Notes: generated from the sequence alone by a model not told the origin. A DNA stretch of 35,519 nt from JALOTE01 sp031422195 (GCA_031422195.1 JANOPZ010000059.1:1-35519); one strand, 5' to 3'. Positions 8,642 to 18,118 are shown, counted from the first letter of the stretch. A program made the numbers and translations.

Positions 8642-9960
8642 GCCAGCGCTGGGCCAGAGCAACACTGAAAGCCTACCGCATATTGGGTGCCGGCGCTTAC
8701 CCTTTCATCGGCAGCTACATGCGATGGCGTGCCGCGAATGGCAAAGAAGACCGCGAGCGCCGCCGAGAACGCTATGGCGTTGCGAGTGCAGAGCGCCCTT
8801 ATGGACCGTTGATTTGGGCCCATGCAGTCAGTGTTGGTGAAACTGCTGCGGTGACGCCCCTGCTTGAAAGTCTTATTGATGACGGCCTGAATGTGGTGCT
8901 GACAACGGGCACAGTCACGTCCGCCAAAATGGTGTCTGATCGGTTGGGCAGCAAACTGATCCACCAATATGTGCCACTCGATTTACAACCCGCGATTTCA
9001 CGGTTCCTCAATCACTGGAAACCCGATCTTGCAATCATTGCTGAATCTGAGATTTGGCCCATAACCATTTTAGAGCTTGGTGCGCGGCGGGTTCCGCAAG
9101 TTGTTGTCAACGGGCGTTTATCCGACCGCTCGTTTCAGAGTTGGCTTAAACGCATAAGCCTTGCCGAAGCCTTGATGGAAAACCTGTCTCATGTGGTGGC
9201 GCAATCCGATATCGATGGGGAACGCTTCTTCGATCTTGGTGCACGGCCCGTCACGGTTTCAGGCAACCTGAAAGCCGACTCGCCGCCACCGCCTGACAAT
9301 CATGTAGACCGCGTTCGGCTTGAAAAACAGATTGGCGGCCGCCCGCGATGGGCAGCCACATCGACTCATAATGGGGAAGAAATTATAGCCGCCAATGTGC
9401 ATCAAGCGCTTGTCGGGCGTATTCCCGGTTTGTTGACGATTATAGTGCCTCGCCATCCCAACCGCGCAATTGAAGTTAAGTCCATGTTGCAAGGCAAAGG
9501 GTTGAACGTGATTCTGCGATCATCGGGCGATCCCATCATGCCGGAAACAGACGTCTATCTTTGCGACACAATTGGCGAAATGGGGGTATTTCTGCGCATT
9601 GTTGAAGTCGTTTTTATTGGAAACTCCATGACAGGCTCGGGAGGGCAGAACCCGATGGAACCCGCTATGCTTGGTACCGCGATCATATCTGGCCGCAATG
9701 TGCAAAATTTCCGCGAAGCTTATCAAAAGCTTCTGAAAAATGGCGGTGCCGTTCTGGTTGCTGATGCCAACGCGTTGGTTAATGCCGTAGGACGTCTGCT
9801 GACGGACAAGCCGCGCCGCGAAACTATGGCAAGCGCAGCTTTTGAGACTGTATGCACGATGAAGGGGGCGCTTGTGCGGACACGGCAGGCTTTAGAACCC
9901 TATATTGCGCCTCTAATTTTGAAGGCACGGCTTGAACCGCAAAAGCCGAAAAAATCATAA
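8638..9960 (+). CDS. waaA: 3-deoxy-D-manno-octulosonic acid transferase (Kdo transferase)
   Basis: A 440-residue Kdo transferase, which adds Kdo from CMP-Kdo to the lipid A precursor at the cytoplasmic face of the inner membrane. The N-terminus has RWARATLKAYRILGAGAYPF, then IWAHAVSVGE with the conserved catalytic Glu68, TTGTVTSAKM, ESEIWP, and a C-terminal GT-B domain with FIGNSMTGSGGQNPMEPAM. Length and block order agree with WaaA/KdtA. The start is a TTG overlapping the acyltransferase stop (TTGA at 8638-8641). The N-terminal residues already match the family there, so I keep the TTG. Gene order DUF374-waaA-lpxK is characteristic of Rhizobiales. Confidence 0.95.
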   Translation: MSQRWARATLKAYRILGAGAYPFIGSYMRWRAANGKEDRERRRERYGVASAERPYGPLIWAHAVSVGETAAVTPLLESLIDDGLNVVLTTGTVTSAKMVSDRLGSKLIHQYVPLDLQPAISRFLNHWKPDLAIIAESEIWPITILELGARRVPQVVVNGRLSDRSFQSWLKRISLAEALMENLSHVVAQSDIDGERFFDLGARPVTVSGNLKADSPPPPDNHVDRVRLEKQIGGRPRWAATSTHNGEEIIAANVHQALVGRIPGLLTIIVPRHPNRAIEVKSMLQGKGLNVILRSSGDPIMPETDVYLCDTIGEMGVFLRIVEVVFIGNSMTGSGGQNPMEPAMLGTAIISGRNVQNFREAYQKLLKNGGAVLVADANALVNAVGRLLTDKPRRETMASAAFETVCTMKGALVRTRQALEPYIAPLILKARLEPQKPKKS

Positions 9961-9961
9961 A

Positions 9962-10954
9962 ATGTTTGGTTCCGCGCCCGCATTTTGGTGGAAAAAGCCC
10001 GGGTTTAAAGCTTGGTGTCTAGCGCCTGTATCATGGGTTTATGGGCGGGTTGCGGCAAGCCGCTTGCGCAACGCGCCATCTTACCGTGCACCCTTGCCTG
10101 TGATTTGCGTTGGTAATTTTACGATAGGTGGATCCGGTAAAACACCTTTGGCACTGGCGCTGGCAAAGGCTGCAAAGGCAGAGGGTTTTAAGCCGGGTTT
10201 TATCTCGCGCGGGCATGGCGGAACAACAAAAGTCACTTGTCTTGCCACCGACACTGATACCGCTTTGAGCATTGGTGATGAAGCGATGTTGTTGTTGCGG
10301 GTAGCTCCGGTTGCAGTTGGTATTGACCGTTTGGCGGGCGCAAAATTGCTGGCCGAAATTGGCTGCACAATTGCTATTATGGACGATGGCTTCCAAAGCC
10401 GCACCATATCTATTGATCATTCGATCATTGCGGTCGATGCGCGGCGTGGGCTTGGCAATGGATATGTTATCCCAGCCGGTCCACTCAGGGCGCAATTGCG
10501 TGATCAATTGCCATTTGCAGATCAAATTGTCGTCGTCGGTGAAGGCAACGCTGGTGACGGCGTAGTGCGTATTGCCGCCCGCGCAGGCAAGCCCGTTGCG
10601 CGCGCAATTTTAAGTCCGCGCAATATCAGCAAAATCAAAGGCCAACGCGTGATGGCATTTGCCGGAATAGCCGATCCCGAAAAATTCTATGAAACGCTTC
10701 GTTTCATCGGCGCAATCATTGTTGCGACCCGTAGTTTTCCCGATCACCATCCCTACACAGATCAGGAACTCAGATCTTTGATGGATGATGCGGGCGAATT
10801 GGTTTTGGTGACAACAGAAAAAGATGCAGTCCGGCTTCCCCCTGACGCTCAAGCGCGCGCTGTCATAATACCAGTTCAATTGCACTTACTCGATGATGCA
10901 ATGCTTAAACGGGCGTTGGGTGAGGCAGTGAAGCGGTTAAAAAGCGCTGTTTAA
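9962..10954 (+). CDS. lpxK: tetraacyldisaccharide 4'-kinase LpxK
   Basis: A 330-residue LpxK, the inner-membrane-associated kinase that phosphorylates the 4' position of the lipid A disaccharide. The sequence begins MFGSAPAFWWKKPGF with the usual hydrophobic N-terminal region, has the P-loop VGNFTIGGSGKTP (50-62), the IMDDGFQSR motif that contacts the substrate, and a C-terminal LVTTEKDAVRLP. I prefer ATG 9962 over an upstream TTG at 9932, because family members begin with the FWW motif and the longer form adds ten Lys/Arg-rich residues inside waaA. It follows waaA by one base and ends the plus-strand lipid A block, convergent with DUF2093. Confidence 0.93.
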   Translation: MFGSAPAFWWKKPGFKAWCLAPVSWVYGRVAASRLRNAPSYRAPLPVICVGNFTIGGSGKTPLALALAKAAKAEGFKPGFISRGHGGTTKVTCLATDTDTALSIGDEAMLLLRVAPVAVGIDRLAGAKLLAEIGCTIAIMDDGFQSRTISIDHSIIAVDARRGLGNGYVIPAGPLRAQLRDQLPFADQIVVVGEGNAGDGVVRIAARAGKPVARAILSPRNISKIKGQRVMAFAGIADPEKFYETLRFIGAIIVATRSFPDHHPYTDQELRSLMDDAGELVLVTTEKDAVRLPPDAQARAVIIPVQLHLLDDAMLKRALGEAVKRLKSAV

Positions 10955-10972
10955 TAACCGTGGCAGCAATTA

Positions 10973-11200
10973 CTACCGTGGCAGTTTAGGGTTCACCTCA
11001 CGCTCGCGCTGCACTGAGGCCAAAACACTGGCATAGGCTTCTTGCCGGTCAACGTTCCAATATTTAAGCTCATCAAGCAAAATCTGGCGGCCTGTCACCG
11101 CACAAATAACATAAGCGCCAGAAACCAGCACTTCAAACTCGGCGTCTTTATAGCGCAGCCGCGCGGGCCCGCTGCTTTCCATACGGTTCATCATTAACAT
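10973..11200 (-). CDS. DUF2093 domain-containing protein
   Basis: A protein of 72-75 residues matching DUF2093, a small alphaproteobacterial family of unknown function. The signature is EFEVLVSGAYVICAVTGRQI followed by LDELKYWNVDRQEAYAS. The start is uncertain: ATG codons at 11200, 11194 and 11191 are all in frame, and the last (MNRMES) looks most like other members. The longest form begins 3 bases after the mutL stop, so it is the distal gene of a mutL operon, possibly translated by termination-reinitiation. It is convergent with lpxK across 18 bases. Confidence 0.88.
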   Translation of the reverse strand: MLMMNRMESSGPARLRYKDAEFEVLVSGAYVICAVTGRQILLDELKYWNVDRQEAYASVLASVQREREVNPKLPR

Positions 11201-11203
11201 GTC

Positions 11204-13000
11204 TTATCTGCGCTCAAACAGTCTTTCAATATCGGTAAGCTTTAATTCAACGAACGTTGGCCGGCCATGGTTACAAGTGTCGGAGCCGGGCGTTGCTTCC
11301 ATTTCACGCAAGAGCGCGTTCATTTCTTCGATGCGCAATTCGCGGCCAGAGCGAACGGAACCGTGGCAGGCAATACGCGCCGCCAAGCCGTCGATACGGC
11401 TTTGCAAGGCTAAAGCCGCTCCTCCTTCCGCCAACTCGTCGGCCAAATCGAGTAATAATTGTTTGGTATCAACTTCACCAAGCATCGACGGTGTTCCGTT
11501 AACGGCAATGGCACCAGAGCCGAACGTTTCTATCAGCAGCCCGAATTTGGAAAGCGTATCAGCACAATTGAGGACGCGGGCGGCGTCAGTTTCTGGAAGA
11601 CTGACGATATCTGGGATCAACAGCATTTGAGAAGGTGCGCCATTGCTGGCCAAGCCGCGTTTCAAGGCCTCAAAAACAAGCCTTTCATGGGCCGCGTGTT
11701 GATCAACCAGCACAAAGCCATCCAGTGTTTGTGCTATAATATAATTGCGGTGGAGTTGCGCCCGCGCCGCGCCAAGCCTGCCAAAGGCATCGGTTGCGGG
11801 TTCACTTCGTGCAGATGGCGCGAAAGCTTGATAAGGCGCAGGTTCTTCATGCGCAAAATGCTCAAGTTTTGAGATTTCCCGGTTTGAAATTTCAAGCGGC
11901 ATTTGCATCGAAGACCGGATTGGCCCCCGTGAAACTTTGAGGCTTTGCATCACACCTGCGCGTGTTGCCATCTCGCCAAAACTGCGCGTTGCCGCCCGAT
12001 TGGTTGTCAGCCCTTGCCGGTCCAGCGCTTCCCGAAGTGAGCCTACAATCAACCCACGAATCAATCCCGGGTCGCGAAACCGAACCTCGGCTTTTGCTGG
12101 ATGCACATTCACATCCACCAACTGCGGTTCAACCTCAATAAATAATGCGGCGCTTGCATATCGTCCGCGCGGCAACCGGTCTGAGTAAGCACCGGCAATC
12201 GCGCCCAGAACTTGCCGGTCGCGGATGGCACGGCCATTCACAAACACAAATTGCATGCGGCCGTTAGCGCGGTTGAGGGCAGCCGGGCTGGCATAGCCAT
12301 AAAGCCGGGCACCTTCACGCTCCCCGTCAATCTCTAAAGCGCTGTCAGCAAAATCGGCACCGAAAATCTGGCGCACACGGCGAAGCAAAGCATCATCATG
12401 CGTTGAGCCCGGCAAATCAACCAAGCCTGTTTGTTCGCCGCCAAATGAAAAGTGAACGTCTGGCCTTGCTAATGCAATGCGGCGGATAATTTCCGAAATG
12501 GCGGCTGACTCTGCCTGCGATGAGCGCAAAAATTTCAATCGCGCGGGAACATTGAAAAACAAATCCCTGACTTCAACAATAGTTCCACGGTTCATCGGGG
12601 CAGGGGTCACGCCGCTGCTTTTTCCAGCAATAACAACAATTGCCGCACCAGCCTCGCGGCCCGCTTTTCGTGATGTCAATGTGAGCCGTGAAACTGAACC
12701 AATGGAGGGCAAAGCTTCCCCGCGAAACCCAAGCCACCGGATATCATCAATTGCGCCATCAAGTTTGGAAGTGCAATGGCGTGACACAGCCAATTCCAAT
12801 TCATCAGCAGCGATGCCCGAACCATTATCGGTAACGCGCAGCAATGAAAGGCCACCACCACTTGCTGTCACATCAATTTGCGTCGCACCGGCATCGAGCG
12901 CATTTTCAACCAACTCTTTTACGACGCTTGCAGGCCTTTCCACCACTTCGCCAGCGGCAATTTGGTTTATAACGGGTTCTGGCAATTGGCGAATGGTCAT
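11204..13000 (-). CDS. mutL: DNA mismatch repair protein MutL (endonuclease type)
   Basis: A 598-residue MutL, the ATPase linking mismatch recognition by MutS to strand incision and excision. The GHKL ATPase motifs are present: VKELVENALDAGA with Glu32/Asn33, DNGSG (58-62), GFRGEALPSI (91-100) and the RGTIVEVRDLFFNVPAR segment. The C-terminal domain carries D433-Q-H-A-x2-E-x4-E444, plus ACHGS and CNHGRPT, the metal-binding set of the intrinsic nicking endonuclease found in organisms without MutH. The start at 13000 (MTIRQLPEP) matches the family; in-frame ATGs at 13009 and 13033 lie upstream. DUF2093 follows directly. Confidence 0.95.
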   Translation of the reverse strand: MTIRQLPEPVINQIAAGEVVERPASVVKELVENALDAGATQIDVTASGGGLSLLRVTDNGSGIAADELELAVSRHCTSKLDGAIDDIRWLGFRGEALPSIGSVSRLTLTSRKAGREAGAAIVVIAGKSSGVTPAPMNRGTIVEVRDLFFNVPARLKFLRSSQAESAAISEIIRRIALARPDVHFSFGGEQTGLVDLPGSTHDDALLRRVRQIFGADFADSALEIDGEREGARLYGYASPAALNRANGRMQFVFVNGRAIRDRQVLGAIAGAYSDRLPRGRYASAALFIEVEPQLVDVNVHPAKAEVRFRDPGLIRGLIVGSLREALDRQGLTTNRAATRSFGEMATRAGVMQSLKVSRGPIRSSMQMPLEISNREISKLEHFAHEEPAPYQAFAPSARSEPATDAFGRLGAARAQLHRNYIIAQTLDGFVLVDQHAAHERLVFEALKRGLASNGAPSQMLLIPDIVSLPETDAARVLNCADTLSKFGLLIETFGSGAIAVNGTPSMLGEVDTKQLLLDLADELAEGGAALALQSRIDGLAARIACHGSVRSGRELRIEEMNALLREMEATPGSDTCNHGRPTFVELKLTDIERLFERR

Positions 13001-13073
13001 GCCTGTCATATAGGCGAGACTGGCCCTGAACAAAACGCCTTGGCCTTAGCTATGCACGATTATGTTGGAAGTT

Positions 13074-13421
13074 TTAAGGTTTTGCGCCGCGCATGACGGC
13101 CATTTGATAGAGGTTTGTTGAACGCGCGCCTGAACGGCAATACGCTAAAATCGGGCGCGGCAATTCATCGAGCGCAGCAATTGTGGCTTCCACATTTTCA
13201 TCACTCGCACCATAAGTTCCGCTAACGGGAATAAACCTATGTTCCAAGCCCGCTGCCAGAACGGCTGACCGCAAAGTATCGGCAGGTGTTTGCATTCCAT
13301 CTTCACCATCAGGGCGGTTGCAAATAATCGACTTGAAACCGGCGCTGCGCAGATCAGCGATATCCTCGATCTCGATTTGCCCTGCCACTGAAATATCAGC
13401 AGCTATTTGTCTGAAATCCAT
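13074..13421 (-). CDS. TIGR01244 family / DUF442 phosphatase-like protein
   Basis: A 115-residue protein of the DUF442 (TIGR01244) family, a dual-specificity-phosphatase-like fold that is often fused to metallo-beta-lactamase domains (Blh type) or found alone. The CX5R loop is visible as Y-C95-R-S-G-A-R100-S-T, and ICNRPDGEDGMQTP is the usual N-terminal signature. Members have been linked to sulfide or cysteine metabolism and to biofilm regulation; the specific reaction is unknown here. The start is ATG 13421, because AAAGGGG lies about 6 bases upstream. An in-frame ATG at 13517 would add 32 non-family residues. It is divergent from the Bcr/CflA exporter. Confidence 0.88.
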   Translation of the reverse strand: MDFRQIAADISVAGQIEIEDIADLRSAGFKSIICNRPDGEDGMQTPADTLRSAVLAAGLEHRFIPVSGTYGASDENVEATIAALDELPRPILAYCRSGARSTNLYQMAVMRGAKP

Positions 13422-13534
13422 ATTACACCCCTTTACGCGAAACGTGGCCGCGTTTTCATACGCCTGAAACGTTGCGTCAAGCAACTTGCAGTGCAATGTG
13501 CGTGTTAGCAAAAGCACAGCCAGAGACTATTGAA

Positions 13535-14731
13535 ATGCTTAAAGACAAATGGCCGGTGATTTATGCAGGCCTCCTTAGCTCAATAACCGCGTTCTCGATT
13601 GATATTACATTGCCAGCCATTCCGGCGATGGCGCGTGAGTTTGGCGCACCCGTATCAACCATCCAACTGACAATTTCGCTGTTTGTGCTGGCCCTTGGTT
13701 TAGGGCAATTGTTTTGGGGTGTTTTTTCTGATCGTTATGGCAGAAAGCCGGCAATCATTGGCGGCCTGTCGCTTTACATACTGGCCTCTTTGGCTGCAGC
13801 TTTTGCCGTTACACCTGAAGCGCTCATTGCCGCCCGGGTTGTGCAAGGCTTGGGTGCTTCTGCTGCCGGCACGACGGCCCGCGCGATGATCCGCGATCTT
13901 TATTCTGGCCCGCAATTGGCAGCCAATATGGCGATTGCCACCACCTTGTTTGCAATCGGGCCAATTTTAGCGCCTTTTATTGGAGCGGCGTTTCTAACCT
14001 TCATGTCATGGCGCGCCGTGTTTTTTGGTTTGGCGGCTTTGGCTGCGCTGATGCTTATTGGACTTTTGTTTATCGGTGAAACATCACGCTATAAAACGCC
14101 GGTGTCCTTTGATCAGATCGGGAGATCCATCCGTGCGATTGTCGCCAACCGGCAGTCACGGTTTTTCTTGTTTTACGGGCCGGTGATCATGAGTTCCATG
14201 ATTTTCATTCTCACAATGGTGCCCGTGGTGTTTGCTGCCGCTTACGGCGTTGAAGGCCTCTATTTTGCAGCGCTATTTGCCCTTCACGGTGTGGGTATTA
14301 TTATTGGCCAGCAATTTAATCGCGTGTTGATTTTACGGCTTGGAGTTTCTTTTGCCTTGGCAACCGGTGCTTGCGTGCTGGTTGTGGCGGCTCTGATCAT
14401 GGTGGCTTTGGTGGCATTGGGTCTCGATGGACCCATCACAATCAGTCTTTCGCTTGTCTTGTTTGCCACCAGTTTTCTGGTTGTTGTGTCCAATGGCGTT
14501 AGCCTCGTTTTGGACCCTCATGGCAAAATTGCCGCATTTGCAGCGGCTTTTTCTGGCTCTGCCGCTCAATTGGGCGCTGGTCTTGCAGTATCATTGATCG
14601 TTCATTTTTTAGCACCAACTGCATTTAATTTTACACTTGGTTTGCTCATAATTTGCATTTGCGCGCTTTTGCCAGCGCTTTGGTGGTTGAAAACCTCAGA
14701 ACCTGTTTCCCCTAAGCCCATAAATGGGTAG
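13535..14731 (+). CDS. Bcr/CflA family multidrug efflux MFS transporter
   Basis: A 12-TM drug:H+ antiporter of the Bcr/CflA subfamily, about 398 residues. The loop 2-3 signature is GVFSDRYGRKP, and RVVQGLGASAAGTTARAMIR is the characteristic TM4-5 region of this subfamily. The expected role is proton-driven export of small molecules such as bicyclomycin, chloramphenicol or cysteine. ATG 13535 (MLKDKWPV) is chosen because membrane segment 1 begins shortly after and a GAGA-type site is about 9 bases upstream. ATG 13496 and TTG 13472 are in frame but add unconserved residues. The kinase gene follows after 30 bases on the same strand. Confidence 0.9.
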   Translation: MLKDKWPVIYAGLLSSITAFSIDITLPAIPAMAREFGAPVSTIQLTISLFVLALGLGQLFWGVFSDRYGRKPAIIGGLSLYILASLAAAFAVTPEALIAARVVQGLGASAAGTTARAMIRDLYSGPQLAANMAIATTLFAIGPILAPFIGAAFLTFMSWRAVFFGLAALAALMLIGLLFIGETSRYKTPVSFDQIGRSIRAIVANRQSRFFLFYGPVIMSSMIFILTMVPVVFAAAYGVEGLYFAALFALHGVGIIIGQQFNRVLILRLGVSFALATGACVLVVAALIMVALVALGLDGPITISLSLVLFATSFLVVVSNGVSLVLDPHGKIAAFAAAFSGSAAQLGAGLAVSLIVHFLAPTAFNFTLGLLIICICALLPALWWLKTSEPVSPKPING

Positions 14732-14761
14732 TGACGGGCAATATGATTTGGAGCCATTGAG

Positions 14762-15688
14762 ATGATTTTGTGCTGCGGCGAAGCCTTGGTGGATATGATT
14801 GAGCGCGACACGATTGATGGCCACAAAGGCTACGTGCCTTTTGCTGGCGGCGCCGTATTTAATACGGCCATTGCTCTTGGCCGCCTTGGTGCTCCCGCCA
14901 GCTTCTTTACCGGCCTTTCTACCGATCTCTTCGGTGAGATTTTGAGCAAAACCTTAAGCGAAAGCCAAGTCGATTTTTCGCCTTCGTCCATGTCGTCTCG
15001 GCCAACTACAATGGCTTTTGTAAAGCTTGTGAACGGTAACGCAAAATACACGTTTTATGATGAGGGCACCGCCGGGCGCATGCTCGCGGTTGAGGATCTA
15101 CCAGATGTCGCGTTGAATGTCGCCGCAATGCATTTTAGTTGCATCAGCCTGATTTTTGAACCTTGCGGTTCTTCTTACGAAGCATTGATGCAGCGCGAAC
15201 ATAAAACACGGGTTATGTCGCTCGACCCGAATATTCGCGCTGACTTCATTACAGACACACAGGCCCATCGTGCCCGTATACAACGAATGATCGCTATGGC
15301 CGATGTCGTGAAAGTGTCTGATGAAGATTTGGAGTGGATTGCCGGTTCAACAAACCATGACGCTACAATTGCCGGCTGGCTAAAATCCGGCGTGAAAATC
15401 GTCACCGTTACGCGTGGTGCAGAGGGTGTTGATGCATTTACGGCACGCGGCAAAATCTCAGTGCCGGCGCGCCGTGTTAGCGTGGTTGACACCATTGGTG
15501 CGGGCGATACGTTCAATGCCGGTTTTCTTGACGGGCTACGGCTGAAAAATATTTTAACCAAAGAAGGTGTCGCAACCCTGTCTGAAAGTGATTTGGTGTT
15601 TGCATTAAACCGCGGCGCAGTTGCAGCGTCTGTCACTGTTTCGCGTGCTGGAGCCAACCCGCCTTGGCTCAATGAAATGCTTGCGTAA
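14762..15688 (+). CDS. PfkB family carbohydrate kinase (fructokinase-like)
   Basis: A 308-residue ribokinase-fold sugar kinase. The N-terminus MILCCGEALVDMI and FAGGAVFNTAIALGRLG (28-44) match fructokinase-like members. PfkB signature 2 is DTIGAGDTFNAGF with the catalytic base Asp249, and TVTRGAEG precedes it as the nucleotide-binding strand. It should phosphorylate a free sugar with ATP in the cytoplasm; fructose is the best guess, but adenosine or 2-keto sugars cannot be excluded. A GGAG ribosome-binding site lies upstream of ATG 14762. The next gene starts immediately after the stop, implying an operon. Confidence 0.88.
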   Translation: MILCCGEALVDMIERDTIDGHKGYVPFAGGAVFNTAIALGRLGAPASFFTGLSTDLFGEILSKTLSESQVDFSPSSMSSRPTTMAFVKLVNGNAKYTFYDEGTAGRMLAVEDLPDVALNVAAMHFSCISLIFEPCGSSYEALMQREHKTRVMSLDPNIRADFITDTQAHRARIQRMIAMADVVKVSDEDLEWIAGSTNHDATIAGWLKSGVKIVTVTRGAEGVDAFTARGKISVPARRVSVVDTIGAGDTFNAGFLDGLRLKNILTKEGVATLSESDLVFALNRGAVAASVTVSRAGANPPWLNEMLA

Positions 15689-16663
15689 TTGTCTGGAAAG
15701 CTGGTCATTCTTGGTGCAACCGGCGGCCTTGGCGGCAGGTTGGCGCATTATTTCCATAAAAAAAATTATGCTGTCTTGGCAGTCGGGCGCAACCTGGAGA
15801 GATTAAGTCTTCTCAAATCTATCGGGATAAGCGGGGTCCAAGGCGAAATAGACAGTCCGGAAGTTTTGGAAGCGGTGACCAAATTTGCGCCTGATGCAAT
15901 AATTAACGCGGCCGGGAAATCAGGTTTCAGCCGTGGCAGAGCACAATATCATACAGCAAATATCGAAACCGTTGAGAACGCCATTTTTTTGGCGCGGGCG
16001 GCAAAAAATTGCAGGCTTATTCATTTTTCGTCGCCATCGGTTTCCTACCGTGCACATGATTGCTTCGGCATCACTGAAGATAAACCCTTTAGCCCGCCTG
16101 TGAGCGGCTACGCTTGGAGCCGCCAGCAGTCTGAATTGATTTTAAGTGCAGTCGATGATCTGCCGGTGACAATGATTAGACTGCGCTCAACTTACGGCTA
16201 TGGCGCAGTTTCGCCTCTGCAAAGCATACGAAATAAAATAATCGCACGCAGCTTTTTGCCTTGGGTGCGCGGCGGGCAAGTGGCCATTGATTTAATTCAT
16301 ATCGATGATTTGGTGGAGGCCGTGGAAGCAGTTGTTCACGTGCCGCAAAAAACCGGCCCTATGGTGTTGAACGTTGCCGGGCCAGAAGCACTGACCTTCA
16401 AAAGGATCGCAGACGGAATTGCTGCTTATGAACGGACCAAACCAAAATGGTTGCCCGTTCCAGGTATTGCTCTGGCGTTTGCCGGCCCGATTGCTGAAAT
16501 CATGATGTTAGCGCTAAATGAGAACAGGGAGCCAGATATTAGCGCACATATGGCCGGGTCACTCCTGTATTCACAAACCTTGGATCTGTCAAAAATTAAG
16601 TCAGCAATTGGCTGGTCGCCGCGCTTTGGATTTGAAGATGTGCTGTCGCGCAAAGCGCTTTAA
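15689..16663 (+). CDS. NAD(P)-dependent epimerase/dehydratase (extended SDR)
   Basis: A 324-residue extended short-chain dehydrogenase/reductase-like protein. It starts with a Rossmann strand and G-A-T-G-G-L-G-G (9-16), then INAAGKSGF, IHFSSPSVSY, and VLNVAGPEALTFKRIADGI near the C-terminus, as in NAD-dependent sugar epimerases. The usual YxxxK catalytic pair appears as Tyr141-A-W-S-Arg145, so the lysine is replaced by arginine, which could mean altered or lost chemistry. The start is a TTG directly after the kinase stop with no intergenic base; the Rossmann motif begins within 10 residues, which supports it. It is probably co-translated with the kinase. The substrate is unknown. Confidence 0.82.
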   Translation: MSGKLVILGATGGLGGRLAHYFHKKNYAVLAVGRNLERLSLLKSIGISGVQGEIDSPEVLEAVTKFAPDAIINAAGKSGFSRGRAQYHTANIETVENAIFLARAAKNCRLIHFSSPSVSYRAHDCFGITEDKPFSPPVSGYAWSRQQSELILSAVDDLPVTMIRLRSTYGYGAVSPLQSIRNKIIARSFLPWVRGGQVAIDLIHIDDLVEAVEAVVHVPQKTGPMVLNVAGPEALTFKRIADGIAAYERTKPKWLPVPGIALAFAGPIAEIMMLALNENREPDISAHMAGSLLYSQTLDLSKIKSAIGWSPRFGFEDVLSRKAL

Positions 16664-16664
16664 C

Positions 16665-17966
16665 TCAAAACACCAACCGCGGGAGTGCTTCTCCAACTTT
16701 GCGGCCAATACGTTCAAATGCCGCTTTCAATTCTGCATCACCTGACGCTGAGATGAAGTTCTCTGTTTTTCCGGCGCAGCGCGCAAGTAGCCCCTTGCTT
16801 GCGGTGTTAACTTCAAAGCCTACGGTGAAAACTTCAATCCCATTTGTGCGCATGGTGTTGCAGGTGGAAAGCAGCATAGCGTCTGCCTGTGCTTGGCTAT
16901 AAGCATCCAAGCCAACCTGCTCGCCATCGGTCATAATAATTGCGAATTTGGACGATTTATTCCGTAAACGAGGGGCGGAACTCGACGGCAAGAATGAAGC
17001 CCAGTCTGGCGATAACATCCGGTTGGCCCAACTTGTACCCAAATATATTGCCGTGCCCCAATAGGGCCCCGCTTCCTGGCCACGCCACGTTGCACGCCAT
17101 GCTGGAGGGTTTTTGAAGGCGTTTGCCATTGCGCGATATTGTGAAAAACTGTCGGTCAGCGCAAAGACTTGTTCACTCATGCAGCGGGCTGGGTTTGCGA
17201 TGAGCTTCAATCCAAGGCCATTTGGCGTGGTTAAAGAAATGTCTGTGGCACTATTGTTCGCGGCAAAACAGACCCCGGGCATTGTAGAAGCAGCAATAAC
17301 TTGGCTCGGATCGTTTAACCAGTTGGCAGCATAGGGTGGCAATGTGACAGTTTGGGCAAATGGAACGACAGAAATTTTAAGGCTGGCCATTGCGGCAGCA
17401 GTTTCCATTATTGTTTTGTCAAAGGCGGCCATTGCATAACCAAGTGCCCTTATTCGAGAGGTTACCATCGATGCTGACAAATCAACAACCATCGCAACCT
17501 CAGTTTGAATGGCTCCCAAAATCGCTTGAGCGTTGACCTCATATCGGATTGGACCAATGCCTATCCCATTACCAAAAAAGCTTGGCGCTGTGGCATTTAT
17601 GACGACGAAGGCCTTGAACTCGGGCAATTTTTCAAATGTAATTGTCACATCGTCGGTTAAAAGTCCGGCCCGGATGCTGGACATTAAAGACTCGTACATT
17701 GCTCTGCCATCAAGTTGGCCCTGTACGTCGGAAATTGGCAGACCGCGAACCGCAGACAAAGCTACCGCATCTGCAACGCTTTGTAACTCGCTTCGGTATC
17801 GGTTGGTTTGAGCCATATCCATGACGAAACCGATTGCCAGGAGCAACGGCATAGCCAAAACAGCGAACATCATACCGGCGTGTCCTGAGCGAGACGAACC
17901 CAGCTGGCGCGTTGTGCTGGTAAACCGGCCCCAATAAAATGTGTTCATCATCCGCATCATGCGCAT
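16665..17966 (-). CDS. TadG-like pilus assembly protein with VWA domain
   Basis: A 433-residue protein. A short basic N-terminus is followed by one membrane segment (about 32-50) and a TadE/TadG-like stalk (RYRSELQSVADAVALSA), then a von Willebrand factor A domain. The VWA metal site (MIDAS) shows D162-L-S-A-S166 and later IIMTDGEQ. TadG-type pseudopilins are exported with the Flp/Tad pilus system and face the periplasm. No other tad/cpa gene is in this window, so it is a solitary copy, as is common in Rhizobiales. Several ATGs cluster at the start (17966, 17960, 17957, 17951, 17948), so the exact initiation codon is uncertain. It is convergent with the epimerase, with one base between stops. 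Confidence 0.85.
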   Translation of the reverse strand: MRMMRMMNTFYWGRFTSTTRQLGSSRSGHAGMMFAVLAMPLLLAIGFVMDMAQTNRYRSELQSVADAVALSAVRGLPISDVQGQLDGRAMYESLMSSIRAGLLTDDVTITFEKLPEFKAFVVINATAPSFFGNGIGIGPIRYEVNAQAILGAIQTEVAMVVDLSASMVTSRIRALGYAMAAFDKTIMETAAAMASLKISVVPFAQTVTLPPYAANWLNDPSQVIAASTMPGVCFAANNSATDISLTTPNGLGLKLIANPARCMSEQVFALTDSFSQYRAMANAFKNPPAWRATWRGQEAGPYWGTAIYLGTSWANRMLSPDWASFLPSSSAPRLRNKSSKFAIIMTDGEQVGLDAYSQAQADAMLLSTCNTMRTNGIEVFTVGFEVNTASKGLLARCAGKTENFISASGDAELKAAFERIGRKVGEALPRLVF

Positions 17967-17974
17967 GGTCTCTA

Positions 17975-18020
17975 TTATTCACCCTAATACTGTGCATCAA
18001 TATTGGTTTTCAAAATGATA
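17975..18020 (-). promoter_or_regulatory. possible promoter of the tadG-like gene
   Basis: On the minus strand TTGAAA, an 18-base spacer and TATTAG lie just upstream of the tadG-like start cluster, resembling a weak sigma-70 promoter. The 152-bp gap (17967-18118) is otherwise A/T-rich and holds nothing else I recognise. Confidence 0.3.
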
Positions 18021-18118
18021 ATTTGATGCCAAAACAACAAATGCTCGTCTTGCAAAGTATAAGATTGCTTAATTTTTTGTTATTTTTAGGGCTTTATTGC
18101 TAGGACCTCTATCTGATT

